42,559 nt of DNA from contig JAHLWX010000006.1 in assembly GCA_019057675.1 (NCBI GenBank), positions 1 through 42,559 on the forward strand, read 5' to 3'. This DNA comes from Candidatus Jordarchaeum sp. LHC_1308. GTDB taxonomy: Archaea > Asgardarchaeota > Jordiarchaeia > Jordiarchaeales > Freyrarchaeaceae. The position numbers were made by a program, and so were the translations under genes. How positions within the stretch are numbered: the stretch's first letter is position 1; every line of letters begins with the position of its first letter. Shown in pieces: positions 18,523 to 27,883 of this stretch. Under the pieces are notes generated by a model. It made no database searches, was not told the DNA's origin, and saw nothing but the letters and a program-made list of their open reading frames with translations.

Positions 18523-19290
18523 ATGTTGGCGTTTATGATAGACTCTCACGTTCATTCTGTTTTTAGGTCGTTTGAAGACTTTGAGGCCCTAAGTTTCACC
18601 GGGTTAACTGATGTCGTTTCTCTCGCATTTTATCCTGTTATTCCATCAGGTTCAACGACGCTGATAGATCACTTCAGGCACATTATTGAAGCCGAGCCAG
18701 TAAGGCTTAGCGGATCCTACATCCGAGTTCACCCAGCTATAGGTGTTCATCCAAGGTGCATTCCTCCAGACGTGCAGTCCGTGTTTAAGTACATGAAGAA
18801 AGTAGTTGATAACTGTGTTGCCGTCGGCGAGGTGGGCCTTGAATTGGCGACCAATATGGAATTGGAAGTCCTTAGAGAACAACTTAAGTTATCTAAAGAA
18901 AAAGACCTGCCGGCGATCATTCATACTCCAAGGAAAGAAAAAAGAATTATTACAGCTAAAATCATCGATGTGCTGAGGGAGATTGGATACTTCAATGTTG
19001 TGATAGATCACGTCAACTTTGAAAACATTGACTTAGTTGCAGACTTAGATGTTTACATAGGACTAACGGTCCAGCGTAGCAAGCTTAACCCAGAAGATCT
19101 GTTTAAAATAGTTGAAGAATATGTCATAAGTAACCCTGAAAAATTCATTCTTAACACCGACTTAGGCCGCGATCCCTCAGACCTTTTCTCACTGCCCAAG
19201 TCAATTCAGTTCTTACGTGTAAAGGGCGTTGACAAGGACGTAATCAGGCTTATCTCTGAAAAGAATGCGTCTTCCCTGTTCAGAATTTAA
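18523..19290 (+). CDS. TatD-related metal-dependent hydrolase
   Basis: MIDSHVHSVFR, IRVHPAIGVHPRCIP, AVGEVGLEL, LPAIIHTPR, VIDHVNFEN, LNTDLGRDP. Confidence 0.82.
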   Translation: MLAFMIDSHVHSVFRSFEDFEALSFTGLTDVVSLAFYPVIPSGSTTLIDHFRHIIEAEPVRLSGSYIRVHPAIGVHPRCIPPDVQSVFKYMKKVVDNCVAVGEVGLELATNMELEVLREQLKLSKEKDLPAIIHTPRKEKRIITAKIIDVLREIGYFNVVIDHVNFENIDLVADLDVYIGLTVQRSKLNPEDLFKIVEEYVISNPEKFILNTDLGRDPSDLFSLPKSIQFLRVKGVDKDVIRLISEKNASSLFRI

Positions 19291-19302
19291 TGGGGGGCTT
19301 AA

Positions 19303-20586
19303 ATGGAAGCTAAACCGTGCCGCATCAAAGACTTAAGCCTTCACGTCGGTAAGGATGTGGACGTCAAGGGATGGGTTCACTTAACGAGGCAGCACGGAAA
19401 GAACCTCCTCTTTGTAACGCTGAGGGATGGGACAGGTTTCACTCAAATAGTTGCAAGGCGTGGGATTTCCGGTTACAGTGACCTCGCAAACGCGCACAGA
19501 GAGACGTCGATACGCGTAATAGGTGAAGTAATCAGGGATGAAAGGTCGCCCTATGAATACGAAATCCGAGCTAAGCATGTAGAGATAGTTTCGCCGTCAA
19601 GTCCAACTATAGAGGAGGAGTATCAGCCGGATTCATCACCAGACATCCTTCTTAGTAAAAGACACCTTGTCATCAGGGGAGAAAAGACGTCCTCTATTCT
19701 GAAATACGTTGCTAAGGTGTTAAGGTACTTCAGGGAGTTCTGCGAGGAAAGGGGGCTTATTGAGGTCGTCCCTCCACTAATAACTCGTGCTGCATGCGAA
19801 GGTGGCGCCACGCTCTTTCCAGTCAAATACTTTGATGAGGTAGCTTACCTCACCCAGTCCTCCCAACTTTACCTGGAAGCAGCATTGCCAGCGTTGGGAA
19901 ACGTTTACTGCATTCAAAAATCTTTCAGGGCAGAAAAATCTAGGACTAGGCGCCACCTAACAGAGTACACCCATGCAGAAGTAGAGCTTGCATTTATAGA
20001 CTTTGACGAACTAATTGACTTTACAGAGGACTTTATAATTCACTTAGTCCAGAGAACCCTCGAAGAAGACGGGTGGATTCTCAGAAAGCTAGAGGTTGAC
20101 GACTTAAAGGTGCCTAAAAAACCGTTCAAACGCCTCACATACAACGAAGCAATCAAGAAGCTGCAAAACGAAGGTTTTCCAGTTAAAGAAGGAGACGAAA
20201 TAGAAGAATTCATGGAGCGGAAACTAGTCGACCAGCTCGGGGAGCCACTTTTCCTAACAGAGTTCCCTGCAAGCCAGAAGGCCTTCTATTTCAAGAGAAA
20301 AAACGATGACACAACACTGTCAATGGACTTACTTGTTCCACAAGTAGGAGAAATAATAGGAGGTGGAATGCGAGAAGATGATTATGAAAAATTACTTTCG
20401 AGGTTAAAGGAAATTAACGCTAACATTGAAGACTACCGCTGGTATCTCGACCTGAGAAAGTACGGCTCAGTACCTCATGGCGGCTTCGGGCTAGGCGTTG
20501 AACGGGCAGTAGAATGGATCCTCAAACTTCCACACATAAGGGAAGTTTGCCTTTTCCCCCGACTAATAAACAGGGTTACACCTTAG
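19303..20586 (+). CDS. asnS: Asparaginyl-tRNA synthetase (class IIb, archaeal type)
   Basis: OB-fold VKGWVHLTRQHGKNLLFVTLRDGTG; CEGGATLFPVKYFDEVAYLTQSSQLYLEAAL; FRAEKSRTRRHLTEYTHAEVELAF; motif 3 HGGFGLGVERAVEW. The QLYLEA variant favours AsnRS over AspRS. Confidence 0.82.
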   Translation: MEAKPCRIKDLSLHVGKDVDVKGWVHLTRQHGKNLLFVTLRDGTGFTQIVARRGISGYSDLANAHRETSIRVIGEVIRDERSPYEYEIRAKHVEIVSPSSPTIEEEYQPDSSPDILLSKRHLVIRGEKTSSILKYVAKVLRYFREFCEERGLIEVVPPLITRAACEGGATLFPVKYFDEVAYLTQSSQLYLEAALPALGNVYCIQKSFRAEKSRTRRHLTEYTHAEVELAFIDFDELIDFTEDFIIHLVQRTLEEDGWILRKLEVDDLKVPKKPFKRLTYNEAIKKLQNEGFPVKEGDEIEEFMERKLVDQLGEPLFLTEFPASQKAFYFKRKNDDTTLSMDLLVPQVGEIIGGGMREDDYEKLLSRLKEINANIEDYRWYLDLRKYGSVPHGGFGLGVERAVEWILKLPHIREVCLFPRLINRVTP

Positions 20587-21379
20587 ACATCTTAAAGTAG
20601 CACCCTGTTCCCTCAACAACTTCAGACACCAGCATTAAGTCAATTTTTGCAAGCGGAAACAGGAAAGGAAATATTAAGTAGTCCGGCACCTTAAATCTGC
20701 GGAGTATTTCTCTGATTTCCTCAGCGAACTCGCTGAAGAACTGGTTGTAATACCCTAACTTTTCAAGCTTCATTCCCGCCTTTCTTGCCAACCTCATCAC
20801 CATGCTGCGGTCATATCTCCTATGATGTCCGAGATGCAAATCGTCCTTTGTCATCTTACTCTCCCCTTCCCCCCGCAACAGGAACCTTACCCCCTCAGAC
20901 GTGGGAACGGTTCCAACCAAGCTCCCTCCTCGAACCAGCACTCGCTCTATTTCCCTCACCGTTTTAACATCATCCGGTATATGCTCGAAAACATCCAACC
21001 CTATTACTAGGTCAAAGCTGTTCTCTCTGAAGGGAAGCCTTTGGCCATCTCCCAGAACGAAATCGATCGGAATTTTATTTATCCTCGCAGACTTACACCC
21101 CTCCCAGAAGTCCTCATTAGGAACATCAAGAGCGACGACTCTAGCCCCTTCAGTCATAAGCGCCAAGCTCCAAACAGCCCACCCGCAGCCAACATCAAGC
21201 ACGGCAACGCCTGGCTTCAAGTCTAGGTTAGGTAGCACCCTACCAGCTCTCACGGCATCCAGGAGGTAAGGATGTCCAACCACCTTGTAGAATACCTCCC
21301 TAAACTTTACAATCAACTTGCTAGGGTTAGTGTGCCTGTGATACGACAGGTACCTGCCGATTAGTGGCTTCTTGAACAT
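20576..21379 (-). CDS. Class I SAM-dependent methyltransferase
   Basis: Motif I VAVLDVGCGWAVWSLAL; GDGQRLPFRENSFDLVIGLDVFEHIPDDVKTVREIERVLVRGGSLVGTVP. Confidence 0.85.
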   Translation of the reverse strand: MFKKPLIGRYLSYHRHTNPSKLIVKFREVFYKVVGHPYLLDAVRAGRVLPNLDLKPGVAVLDVGCGWAVWSLALMTEGARVVALDVPNEDFWEGCKSARINKIPIDFVLGDGQRLPFRENSFDLVIGLDVFEHIPDDVKTVREIERVLVRGGSLVGTVPTSEGVRFLLRGEGESKMTKDDLHLGHHRRYDRSMVMRLARKAGMKLEKLGYYNQFFSEFAEEIREILRRFKVPDYLIFPFLFPLAKIDLMLVSEVVEGTGCYFKMSKV

Positions 21380-21429
21380 GCCAACTCCCTCTTCTACTTA
21401 CCCTTAAACCCTTACTCACTTGGTATGAG

Positions 21430-22203
21430 CTACCTTTTAGAGGTTTCCCAGAGGAAGTTAAAGTAGCTGGTTGCTATCATTGCTAAACCCATGTGATCGG
21501 ACCATATACCCATAGAAAACCTGAACCCTCCTTCTGTCCGCGTTAAAAGGATAATCATGGCTTCCCTTCCATCCGCTATGACTCCCCCACCATACATGAT
21601 ATCCCTCACAGTGATGCAACCTTCCCCAAAAATACGCGTAAGCGCCTCAACCACCCCTTCACCCACGGTGGAAGCCATAAACCTCACATTAACTCCCATT
21701 GAACTCAGACGCACAAGCTCATCTTTAACCAGCTCAAAAACCTCCCCACTGATAAAAGGAAGGGCAATAAGCAGTTCTTTTCTGGCGCTTCCAACCATTT
21801 CACGGAACTTATCCAGTATGTTGCGCTCCCCATGAATAAGCCAAATGTTGGGCTGCTCAGCCCCCTCACTCCTCTCATAAATTGGCTGTAAAATTTCTAT
21901 AATCCTCTTCTCGTTCTCCTCCATCTCCCTCTGAAGCCTAAGCTTAACAAGCCTCATAGCCTCAGATGGCGGCCTAGCAGCGTAGAGCTTGGGTCTTCCA
22001 CCACGAACCTGAACCCACCCCTTCTCCTCTAACCCTTCTAAAACGTCATAAATCCTCGAGTAGGGAACACCACTTCTCCTACTGGCCTCCCTAGCCGTAA
22101 GCGCTCCCTCCATCACAAGAGTAAGGTAAACCTCCGATTCATATCCCGTTAGGCCAACTTTTTCAAGCGACCTTTTAACGTCCAATCCCCTCTTATGAAG
22201 CAA
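21430..22203 (-). CDS. TrmB-family transcriptional regulator
   Basis: LTGYESEVYLTLVMEGALTAREASRRSGVPYSRIYDVLEGLEEKGWVQVRGGRPKLYAARPPSEA (TrmB wHTH) plus C-terminal effector-domain-like region. Confidence 0.87.
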   Translation of the reverse strand: MLHKRGLDVKRSLEKVGLTGYESEVYLTLVMEGALTAREASRRSGVPYSRIYDVLEGLEEKGWVQVRGGRPKLYAARPPSEAMRLVKLRLQREMEENEKRIIEILQPIYERSEGAEQPNIWLIHGERNILDKFREMVGSARKELLIALPFISGEVFELVKDELVRLSSMGVNVRFMASTVGEGVVEALTRIFGEGCITVRDIMYGGGVIADGREAMIILLTRTEGGFRFSMGIWSDHMGLAMIATSYFNFLWETSKR

Positions 22204-22531
22204 CCCATCACCTCTCTTCCTAAAGGGTATCAGCTACTTTTATAATATGCGGCTCTGTAAATTCGCTTGCGACCGAGTCTTGTGGTATAGAATTACATAT
22301 GAAGTATATACCAATCATAGGAGTGTCAAACAATTCGGATAGCTAATATTGTTAATTTTTTCCATTCAGGATAATATTTTTATTATTACCCCATATAAAA
22401 TGGAATTATTTGAATTTTCTCCCTGCATTTTTGAGAAGAATTCATTAATACTAAAGAAAAACATATATTTTTGTTCTACATTTTTGGCATTTGGATATCG
22501 GCGTGGAAACTCTGCTGGTGGGGCGTCCACA

Positions 22532-23041
22532 ATGATAGTGAATGTTTACATAATGAATAAGAACGGCGTCTGCCTATGTAAACGTACATATAGCGAAATA
22601 ACGAGGTATCAAACAGACTCCGACGGCCTTCTTCTAACAGGTTTCATGAGCGCACTAATGTCGTTTACCGAGCAGATCGGAGAAGCAAAACTTGAAGTAA
22701 TAAGGACAGACAAGTATGTCTTCGTTTGCAATACAAGCGACCCTATAGCAGTCATAATTATAGCTACCGGAGAAAGAGAAGAAACAATAAAGGAAGTTGC
22801 TGCGGCCATCCTAAAACGTTTCAAATCCATCTATGAACACGAACTTGAAGAATGGGATGGCAATATAGAAAAGTTTCAAGCTTTCTCAAAAGAAATAGAT
22901 GAAATAATAAACTCTAGGCTGAAAAAGCAAAAAATGAAGGAACTTATACTGGATAACAACGCGGACGCAAAAAGGATTGCGGAGCTTATAATTTCCGAGA
23001 TCGATCAGCAACTTCAAAAAATAATAGCGAAAAGTATCTAA
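22532..23041 (+). CDS. Longin-like (profilin-fold) domain protein
   Basis: MIVNVYIMNKNGVCLCKRTYSE..DGLLLTGFMSALMSFTEQIGEAKLEVIRTDKYVFVCNTSDPIAVIIIATGE parallels the N-terminus of the 12715-14673 product. ATG at 22532 chosen over the 22349 start of the ORF track because the upstream extension looks non-coding. Confidence 0.65.
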   Translation: MIVNVYIMNKNGVCLCKRTYSEITRYQTDSDGLLLTGFMSALMSFTEQIGEAKLEVIRTDKYVFVCNTSDPIAVIIIATGEREETIKEVAAAILKRFKSIYEHELEEWDGNIEKFQAFSKEIDEIINSRLKKQKMKELILDNNADAKRIAELIISEIDQQLQKIIAKSI

Positions 23042-23295
23042 CCCGCCTTTTTCAGAAAAACCACTGTGATATTAGGAAACTCCTCTTTGATCACGTTGAC
23101 CACTTCGTTCAAATGCATTTCTCCCTCGCTCCGAAGAAGAATAAACATGTAATTCCACGCAGGAAAAAGAGAGACGACACACACAAACCTTCCACCGTAC
23201 CTAATGTAATACTCGTAGTAATGCCTTCTGACCTTGTACCCCCGTTTTTCGAGTTTTAGCGTAATTCTGCTAAGCTTATCAGACTCCCTTATCAT
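23038..23295 (-). CDS. Hypothetical 85-aa protein
   Basis: Compact alpha/beta-looking ORF in line with the Roadblock and V4R genes on the same strand; stop overlaps the longin gene stop by 4 nt. Confidence 0.6.
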   Translation of the reverse strand: MIRESDKLSRITLKLEKRGYKVRRHYYEYYIRYGGRFVCVVSLFPAWNYMFILLRSEGEMHLNEVVNVIKEEFPNITVVFLKKAG

Positions 23296-23316
23296 TCTTA
23301 CCCCTTATAATACCCA

Positions 23317-23781
23317 TCATGTTTTTCTTATCCTAAAAATGCACTTATCCGCCCCCTCACTCCTCAAATTTTCCGCTTCGACCTCAACATTGCCGAGAGC
23401 TTTACGGGCTGCTTCCTCTATCACACCATGAGTATAAGTACAGTAAAACTTACTTGCAATATCGAAGCCCAGTTTTTCAAACGGGCAAACAGTAAACATC
23501 ACTTTCATTTCTCCACCACTTCCCTCAAACGAGACGTTATTCGTTCCAATTACCGGAGCTATAACGTCTGTTGCTAAAAGCTCCACAATCCTCTCAAGTG
23601 TCCAAGAATTCACATTATACTTCTCCTTTAGTCTCGCCTCAACTCGCTCGCCTACAGACTCACCAATTAGTCTGAAAACAGTTCTAACAGTTTCCCTTCC
23701 AGCTATAGCGTCGAGCCTGCTCATCAAAAGCGCAAATACGCGAGTAATAAACCTGTGAAGTCTCTCCAAGTCCTCAGACAA
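23317..23781 (-). CDS. V4R-like (Bet3/TRAPP-clan) domain protein
   Basis: FRLIGESVGERV near the N-terminus and C-terminal SKFYCTYTHGVIEEAARKALGNVEVEAENLRSEGADKCIFRI match the V4R pattern (yC.f..G....a..G.v.v.e....G...C.F.i). Confidence 0.65.
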   Translation of the reverse strand: MSEDLERLHRFITRVFALLMSRLDAIAGRETVRTVFRLIGESVGERVEARLKEKYNVNSWTLERIVELLATDVIAPVIGTNNVSFEGSGGEMKVMFTVCPFEKLGFDIASKFYCTYTHGVIEEAARKALGNVEVEAENLRSEGADKCIFRIRKT

Positions 23782-23793
23782 AAATTCTACCCC

Positions 23794-24180
23794 CTAGTAA
23801 AGTAGTTTTTTGATTTCCTCTACTGCCTTACTCATTTCCCAAAAAACAAGACCCAAATTCGCGTCGCTTCTAGCTAAGACCGTCAAAAGATGAGCGTCGC
23901 CTATGCTCATAACTACAGTCTGTCCCTCACTACCAGTTATCAAAACTCGTTGAAGCATACCCTGATCAAGCTCAGCTACGGTTCTCTTACCGATACCCAA
24001 AGCGGCCACAGCCATTGCAGCCACAAGCCGAGGATCAGCAACGTCCGAAGGCAAGTCGGAAGCCATAAGCATGCCCTCACTTGTTACCACGGCACTACCA
24101 ACAACGTCAGAGGCCCGTCGCTCTAAATCCTTCAAAACGCCAACGAGCTTCTTTCTAACATCGTCAGCCACCAGAAACAC
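23794..24180 (-). CDS. Roadblock/LC7 domain protein (MglB-like)
   Basis: DVVGSAVVTSEGMLMASDLPSDVADPRLVAAMAVAALGIGKRTVAELDQGMLQRVLITGSEGQTVVMSIGDAHLLTVLARSDANLGLVFWEMSKAVEEI is a textbook Roadblock pattern. Confidence 0.88.
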   Translation of the reverse strand: MFLVADDVRKKLVGVLKDLERRASDVVGSAVVTSEGMLMASDLPSDVADPRLVAAMAVAALGIGKRTVAELDQGMLQRVLITGSEGQTVVMSIGDAHLLTVLARSDANLGLVFWEMSKAVEEIKKLLY

Positions 24181-24372
24181 CCCCAGCGAAATCCACCCGC
24201 AAGAACATTCTCAAGCTTCAAATTAAACTTTACGCACGAAAACAAAAATTAACTAGAACTTCACCTATTATCCAAAAAATCATTCAATCCAAGATGAGAT
24301 TTTTTCAAAATATTTTGAAAAAAGTAGTCACTTACATAAATTTATTATATTCCCATTCAAGAAATTATTGAG

Positions 24373-24529
24373 TGGTGGGCCCGGCGAGAGACCCGGCAGT
24401 GAACTTTCGGACTCGCTGGACAGCCCACAGCCGACCACTCGCGACCTCCCGGTTTCAAACCCGCCGCAAAGCGAGTTATCAGCCGGGCGCTTTAGTCGTT
24501 AAGCTCTAACCAGGCTGAGCTACGGGCCC
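24373..24529 (-). tRNA. tRNA-Ile(GAU) with several insertions (introns), encoded CCA
   Basis: Minus strand: GGGCCCG-TA-GCTC-AGCCTGGTTA-GAGC [14 nt] G-CCCGG-CTGATA [23 nt] A-CCGGG-AGGTC ... CTCGC-CGGGCCC-A-CCA. The 37/38 insertion ACTCGCTTTGCGGCGGGTTTGAA folds as a hairpin in the canonical intron position. The T-arm is also interrupted. Confidence 0.75.
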
Positions 24530-24726
24530 ACTCAGTTTGAGCATTTCCCACGGATTCTTTTATGGTTTTCGGTTTACTATCTGAAAGAGCATCTAGCGCT
24601 TTCTTCCAAACAATCTTCTCAACGCATTACTCCATTTCTAAACCTGTTGTGAAAGAGTAAATTTTATAACAAGTTCCACTTGATGTAGCTTCGAAACCAA
24701 AAGAAAAAAATAGGATGTGATGATTT

Positions 24727-26259
24727 ATGGTCGACGCATTTCCATGGTGGACTGAAGAACAAAAAGCATTCCAAAAAGAGTTGAGCGAATACGTCAGCAA
24801 AATCCTGCCTCAAGCTGAGGAAGCATATTGGGAACGCCGCTTCCCATGGGATCTCATCAAGGAGATAGGAAATAAAGGATACTTCGGCGCCGGGGTTCCG
24901 AAAGAATACGGAGGACGTGGCCTCGGAATCACGGGATGCTGCATAGCAGCAGAACAACTCGGCAGACTCTACTGCATAGGCCACATGTTCGTGACCTCAC
25001 ACATCGGCGGGTATCATCAAATACTTTATCATGGGACTGAAGAGCAGAAGAAGAAGTGGCTTTCCGGTCTGGCTAAGGGCGTGCTCGGCGCGGTCTGTAT
25101 AACTGAGCCGTACTATGGATCAGACGCTGCGGGAATAGAAACGGTAGCGGTTCGTGAGGGAGACGAATATGTTATAACCGGTAAGAAAAGATTTATCACA
25201 GCTGGCGGTGTTGCCAACAGATACCTTCTTTACGCAAGGACCAGTGATGATCCCGAAGATAAGCGGCGATACAGGCATCTTTCAGCCTTCGTCCTTGAGA
25301 AAGGCATGCCTGGTTTCTCTCTTGAGAAGATAAACGAACTTATAGGCTTCGAGAACGTTCCAAATGCATACCTTCACCTTGACCATGTTCGTGTGCCTGT
25401 AGAAAACAGAATAGGCAATGAAGGAGACGGCTGGAACATAATGATGGGTGGACTGAACTTCGAGAGAACTTTATGTGCCGCTGTCACCTTAGGAGGAATG
25501 GTCGAGGCACTGAGATGCATCTACAATTACCTCCAAAGAAGAGTACAGTTTGGCATGAGAACAATAGACCTCGTCAACAACCAGTTCGCAATTGCAGACA
25601 TGATCGCAGACTACAGGATCGCTCGACTCGTAACCTTCTACTCTGCTTACACGATGGATATTGGTCTTAACATGCCAGTGGAGGCAGCTGCAGCAAAGAT
25701 GTTTACATCAGATTCATCCCTGAGAATGGGAATCAACGGAGTCCAGATAATGGGCGGAGACGGCCTGACCAAATTCTACCCGGTTGAGAGGCTTGTAAGA
25801 GAATCAAAAATAGGGCAGATCATAGCCGGAACAAACGAGATAATGAAAGTTATCATATATAGATTGGGCCCACTTGCCATGTACGAAGACTTAATATACC
25901 CATGGAGATTCACGCTACACCCACGCCTCCAAGTCCCAATGCCAACATTCGAGAAATCACCATTCGCAGGACAAGAGGTCAATGAGGAAAATATGCTCAA
26001 GCTCTTCGCGTTAAACTACAGAATAAACCCGGGACTCTACTTGACAATAGAAGACATAGCGAAGGAGTTCGAAGCACCACAAGAAAAAATCCTAGAAGTC
26101 CTCCAAGCCATGGAGGCGAAGGGACTTGCGGCACTCTTCAAGGATCGCAGAGGAAGAATACTCATGGCAAGGCCAACATACAAGGCCATCATGGAAGCAG
26201 CACCCCCAGAATACTACAAGTGGTTCCCGAGTTGGTATCGGGACGAAGACAAGTTCTAA
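24727..26259 (+). CDS. Acyl-CoA dehydrogenase with C-terminal winged-helix-like extension
   Basis: ACITEPYYGSDAAGIETVA-type motif, GKKRFITAGGVANRYLLYART, GVQIMGGDGLTKFYPVERLVRESKIGQIIAGTNEIMKVII; about 100-residue C-terminal extension after the ACAD fold. Confidence 0.9.
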   Translation: MVDAFPWWTEEQKAFQKELSEYVSKILPQAEEAYWERRFPWDLIKEIGNKGYFGAGVPKEYGGRGLGITGCCIAAEQLGRLYCIGHMFVTSHIGGYHQILYHGTEEQKKKWLSGLAKGVLGAVCITEPYYGSDAAGIETVAVREGDEYVITGKKRFITAGGVANRYLLYARTSDDPEDKRRYRHLSAFVLEKGMPGFSLEKINELIGFENVPNAYLHLDHVRVPVENRIGNEGDGWNIMMGGLNFERTLCAAVTLGGMVEALRCIYNYLQRRVQFGMRTIDLVNNQFAIADMIADYRIARLVTFYSAYTMDIGLNMPVEAAAAKMFTSDSSLRMGINGVQIMGGDGLTKFYPVERLVRESKIGQIIAGTNEIMKVIIYRLGPLAMYEDLIYPWRFTLHPRLQVPMPTFEKSPFAGQEVNEENMLKLFALNYRINPGLYLTIEDIAKEFEAPQEKILEVLQAMEAKGLAALFKDRRGRILMARPTYKAIMEAAPPEYYKWFPSWYRDEDKF

Positions 26260-26328
26260 ATTCTTCTCTTTTCCCCATCTTTTCTCCTTATTATGCCATT
26301 TTATTATGCCATTTTAGAGGGTAGGTAT

Positions 26329-27189
26329 TTGAAGGTCATAGATGCTCACATTCACCTTATTCCTGAGAAAATCATTAGTAGTAGTGTTCTGAGTTTGACA
26401 CATCGCTTCTTTCAGGTTGACCCGAATTTTTACCTTCAAATTGCTCGGAACCCTGATAACCTAGTTGGTTACCTTGACAAGTATAACATTGACGCTGTCG
26501 CCGTGATGTCCTATCCCGCTCCAGACGTTATGGGATGGGGCGATGGGCTGGTTGATGCTGTAGGGGAGTTCACGAGCAACCATCCTGACAGGCTACTTTT
26601 CTTCTGCTCAGTTCATCCTAGGTTTGATGGCAATCCCAGAAGGAGATTAGAAGACCTTTATAGCAAGTATGAGGTGCGCGGAATAAAACTTCATCCAGTT
26701 CACCAGCTCTTCAAGCCGAACGCTTACTTGCCTGAAGAAGGAGGAATGCGCACGCTGGAAGAAATTTACCAGTTCGCTGTAGACTACAGGGTTCCTGTCC
26801 TTTTCCATACCGGGACAAGTGTGTTCCCAAGAGCCCGGAACAAGTACGGCGACCCGATCTTTCTGGATGATGTAGCCACCGATTACCCTAAACTAGAAAT
26901 AATAATGAGTCACGGTGGCCGCCCAATATGGATGAAAACAGCGGTCTTCCTGCTGAGAAGACATCCCAACATAACTCTTGACATCTCAGGCGTGCCGCCA
27001 AAGAAGCTGATAGACTACTTTCCAAACATAGAAAAATTTGCTGATAGAAGCATGTTCGGCTCTGACTGGCCAGGTCCAGGAGTGCCGACCATACACGGCA
27101 ACATAGATCAATTTTTAAAAACGGATCTTTCCGGCCAAGCAAAAGAAAAGATTCTCTATGAGACTGCATGTAAAAAGCTTAAGCTGTAG
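26329..27189 (+). CDS. Amidohydrolase family (TIM-barrel) hydrolase
   Basis: MKVIDAHIHLIPEK, RGIKLHPVHQLFKP, VPVLFHTGTS, IIMSHGGRPIW, MFGSDWPGPG. TTG at 26329 preferred over 26293 because a SD-like gagggtagg precedes it. Confidence 0.85.
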   Translation: MKVIDAHIHLIPEKIISSSVLSLTHRFFQVDPNFYLQIARNPDNLVGYLDKYNIDAVAVMSYPAPDVMGWGDGLVDAVGEFTSNHPDRLLFFCSVHPRFDGNPRRRLEDLYSKYEVRGIKLHPVHQLFKPNAYLPEEGGMRTLEEIYQFAVDYRVPVLFHTGTSVFPRARNKYGDPIFLDDVATDYPKLEIIMSHGGRPIWMKTAVFLLRRHPNITLDISGVPPKKLIDYFPNIEKFADRSMFGSDWPGPGVPTIHGNIDQFLKTDLSGQAKEKILYETACKKLKL

Positions 27190-27235
27190 CCTCTCTACAA
27201 AAAGTGCCTTCTTCAAGGGGACCATTCTGTCCGCT

Positions 27236-27883
27236 TTAAGGGTTAAAAGTAAAAAAGAAAGAAGTTTCACTGTGTTTCTTTTTTGGCATTGTTCTGTCAA
27301 GGAATCCGAAGACTCCTAGTGCTAGGAAAATAAATGATATAAACGTGATTACTAATGAGACAAGGGATCGCGACTCTATTATTAGTGATGAGACAAGGAA
27401 GCCCCAGATGATAAGCGTTGTGAGGTATAGTGCGAATCCCAGCGACATGCCGCTTTTATTTGCCCATGCCAAGTAGTAAAATAGGATCCTGGTCGGAATT
27501 CCAATTGCGCTCTCATACATGGAAAGCGTGATTAGCGGCATGTTGGTGAGTAATATTTCCGCCGGGTCAAGGAGTAGGTTTACCACTATGGCTGATTGCT
27601 GATTCGGACTTAAAAGTTCGGAAGTAGCTTTTAATGCTATAAACCAGGGGTTACCCATTCCCGACATATACATGTATGTTCTAACCAAGAACATCGTTAA
27701 TCTGTATGTTGCACTTCCAGATACATACTGGAAAGGTGCTACTAGTACTATTATTGCAGGTAGCAAGTATACTTGTTTGAATCCGAGCAGTACGACACCG
27801 ATCGTAGCTACAAGCCCCATCGTGACTAGGGCAAGTAGCGCCATTGTTTGGAGTAAGTCTAATGCGACAGCATCTATGACCAA
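27236..27883 (-). CDS. Polytopic membrane protein, unknown function
   Basis: Multiple hydrophobic segments (MALLALVTMGLVATIGVVLLGF, VYLLPAIIVLVAPFQYV, LYLTTLIIWGFLVSSLII, LVITFISFIFLALGVFGFL). Confidence 0.6.
   Translation of the reverse strand: MVIDAVALDLLQTMALLALVTMGLVATIGVVLLGFKQVYLLPAIIVLVAPFQYVSGSATYRLTMFLVRTYMYMSGMGNPWFIALKATSELLSPNQQSAIVVNLLLDPAEILLTNMPLITLSMYESAIGIPTRILFYYLAWANKSGMSLGFALYLTTLIIWGFLVSSLIIESRSLVSLVITFISFIFLALGVFGFLDRTMPKKKHSETSFFFTFNP

Noticed and set aside
22349-22531. N-terminal extension of the longin ORF
   Set aside because: AT-rich, Phe/Ile/Asn-rich peptide inconsistent with the domain; ATG at 22532 starts exactly at the longin-like strand.
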